Shown here: piece by piece, positions 5,936 to 6,305 of the stretch
How positions within the stretch are numbered: the first letter of the stretch is position 1
How the letters are laid out: every line of letters begins with the position of its first letter
Assembly (NCBI GenBank): GCA_905479025.1
Contig: CAJQKX010000800.1
Coordinates: forward strand, 1-6,305
Direction: 5' to 3'
Source of the DNA: an uncultured Paraglaciecola sp.
Lineage (GTDB): Bacteria > Pseudomonadota > Gammaproteobacteria > Enterobacterales > Alteromonadaceae
DNA: 6,305 nt
Made by a program: the position numbers and the translations under genes
The notes under the pieces: model-generated
Told to the model about the DNA's origin: nothing
Seen by the model: the letters and a program-made list of their open reading frames with translations, nothing else
The model's database searches: none

Positions 5936-6305
5936 ATGATATTACATAAACTGCTATTTGTTCACGGGATTTTTTTGGCACATATCAATACAGTACACAT
6001 TTTGCGCAAGCAGCAGCTAGCATTATCGACTAAGGAATTTAGGGCTAGAGGTTATAAAGTTAAACGCTGCGAGGATTGTTTAATCCCAGAAAAAAAGTGT
6101 ATTTGTTCACAGCGCCCTTCAATTTACAGTCACAGCGCATTTTGTTTGGTGATGTATAAAAATGAATATTACAAACCAACCAATACCGGTAAACTCATCG
6201 CAGATGTCATACCCGACAACTATGCATTTAGATGGGACAGAGTCGCCCCCGATCCTGCACTCATCGAGTTACTACAAAATCCAAAGTACGTCCCTATATT
6301 GGTAT
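5936..6305 (+). CDS. DTW-domain tRNA-uridine aminocarboxypropyltransferase, N-terminal part (runs off right edge)
   Basis: An open frame of 123 residues that continues past the window. It carries the N-terminal signature of DTW-domain (TapT/TuaA-like) enzymes, which add a 3-amino-3-carboxypropyl group from S-adenosylmethionine to tRNA uridines (acp3U). Visible marks are FRARGYKVKRCEDC with C45 and C48, a CIC pair (C55, C57) likely completing a zinc site, and KPTNTGKL (80-87), a conserved family motif. The DTW motif itself lies beyond the edge. The start is uncertain: ATG 5936 is the only in-frame ATG before the conserved part, but it adds a hydrophobic stretch (MILHKLLFVHGIFLAH) unlike the family and leaves just 32 bases to the divergent gene. 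TTG 6002 (residue 23) would give the usual short N-terminus before LRKQQLALST. Neither has a good ribosome binding site. Confidence 0.85.
   Translation, partial: MILHKLLFVHGIFLAHINTVHILRKQQLALSTKEFRARGYKVKRCEDCLIPEKKCICSQRPSIYSHSAFCLVMYKNEYYKPTNTGKLIADVIPDNYAFRWDRVAPDPALIELLQNPKYVPILV

Overview
The window looks like a piece of a marine gammaproteobacterial chromosome, probably Alteromonadales. This is inferred from AT-rich DNA, protein style and gene content; no database was searched. Its core is a nitrate-assimilation control region read leftward on the minus strand: nasT (ANTAR RNA-binding antiterminator), nasS (cytoplasmic nitrate sensor) and nrtA (periplasmic nitrate-binding protein of an ABC importer).

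Layout from left to right. Bases 3-113 (+) are the 3' end of a transposase, probably IS982 family, whose element appears to stop at or a few bases beyond the nrtA stop codon. nrtA occupies 130-1533 (-). A 453-base gap (1534-1986) is regulatory: in the minus direction it holds an NtrC-type enhancer, an IHF-like site, a sigma-54 -24/-12 promoter, a leader with two ANTAR-type hairpins, an intrinsic terminator and the nrtA ribosome binding site. nasS (1987-3096) and nasT (3114-3731) form a two-gene operon whose upstream region repeats the same enhancer, IHF site and sigma-54 order. Next on the minus strand come a protein of unknown function (3905-4447) and a DUF2750 protein (4448-4855), joined with no gap. 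A possible small membrane protein lies at 4944-5075 (+). A largely empty stretch precedes a RimJ/RimL-type GNAT acetyltransferase (5352-5903, -). Divergent from it, a DTW-domain tRNA modification gene runs off the right edge.

How the genes should work together (known NasST biology plus inference). Nitrogen limitation activates NtrC, which drives sigma-54 transcription of both nasTS and nrtA. Without nitrate, NasS holds NasT and nrtA transcripts stop at the leader terminator. With nitrate, NasT is released, binds the paired hairpins and lets RNA polymerase read into nrtA. The two promoters share an almost identical architecture, and the insertion element sits where the permease and ATPase genes (nrtB, nrtC) would be expected. 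These are the most notable points of the window.
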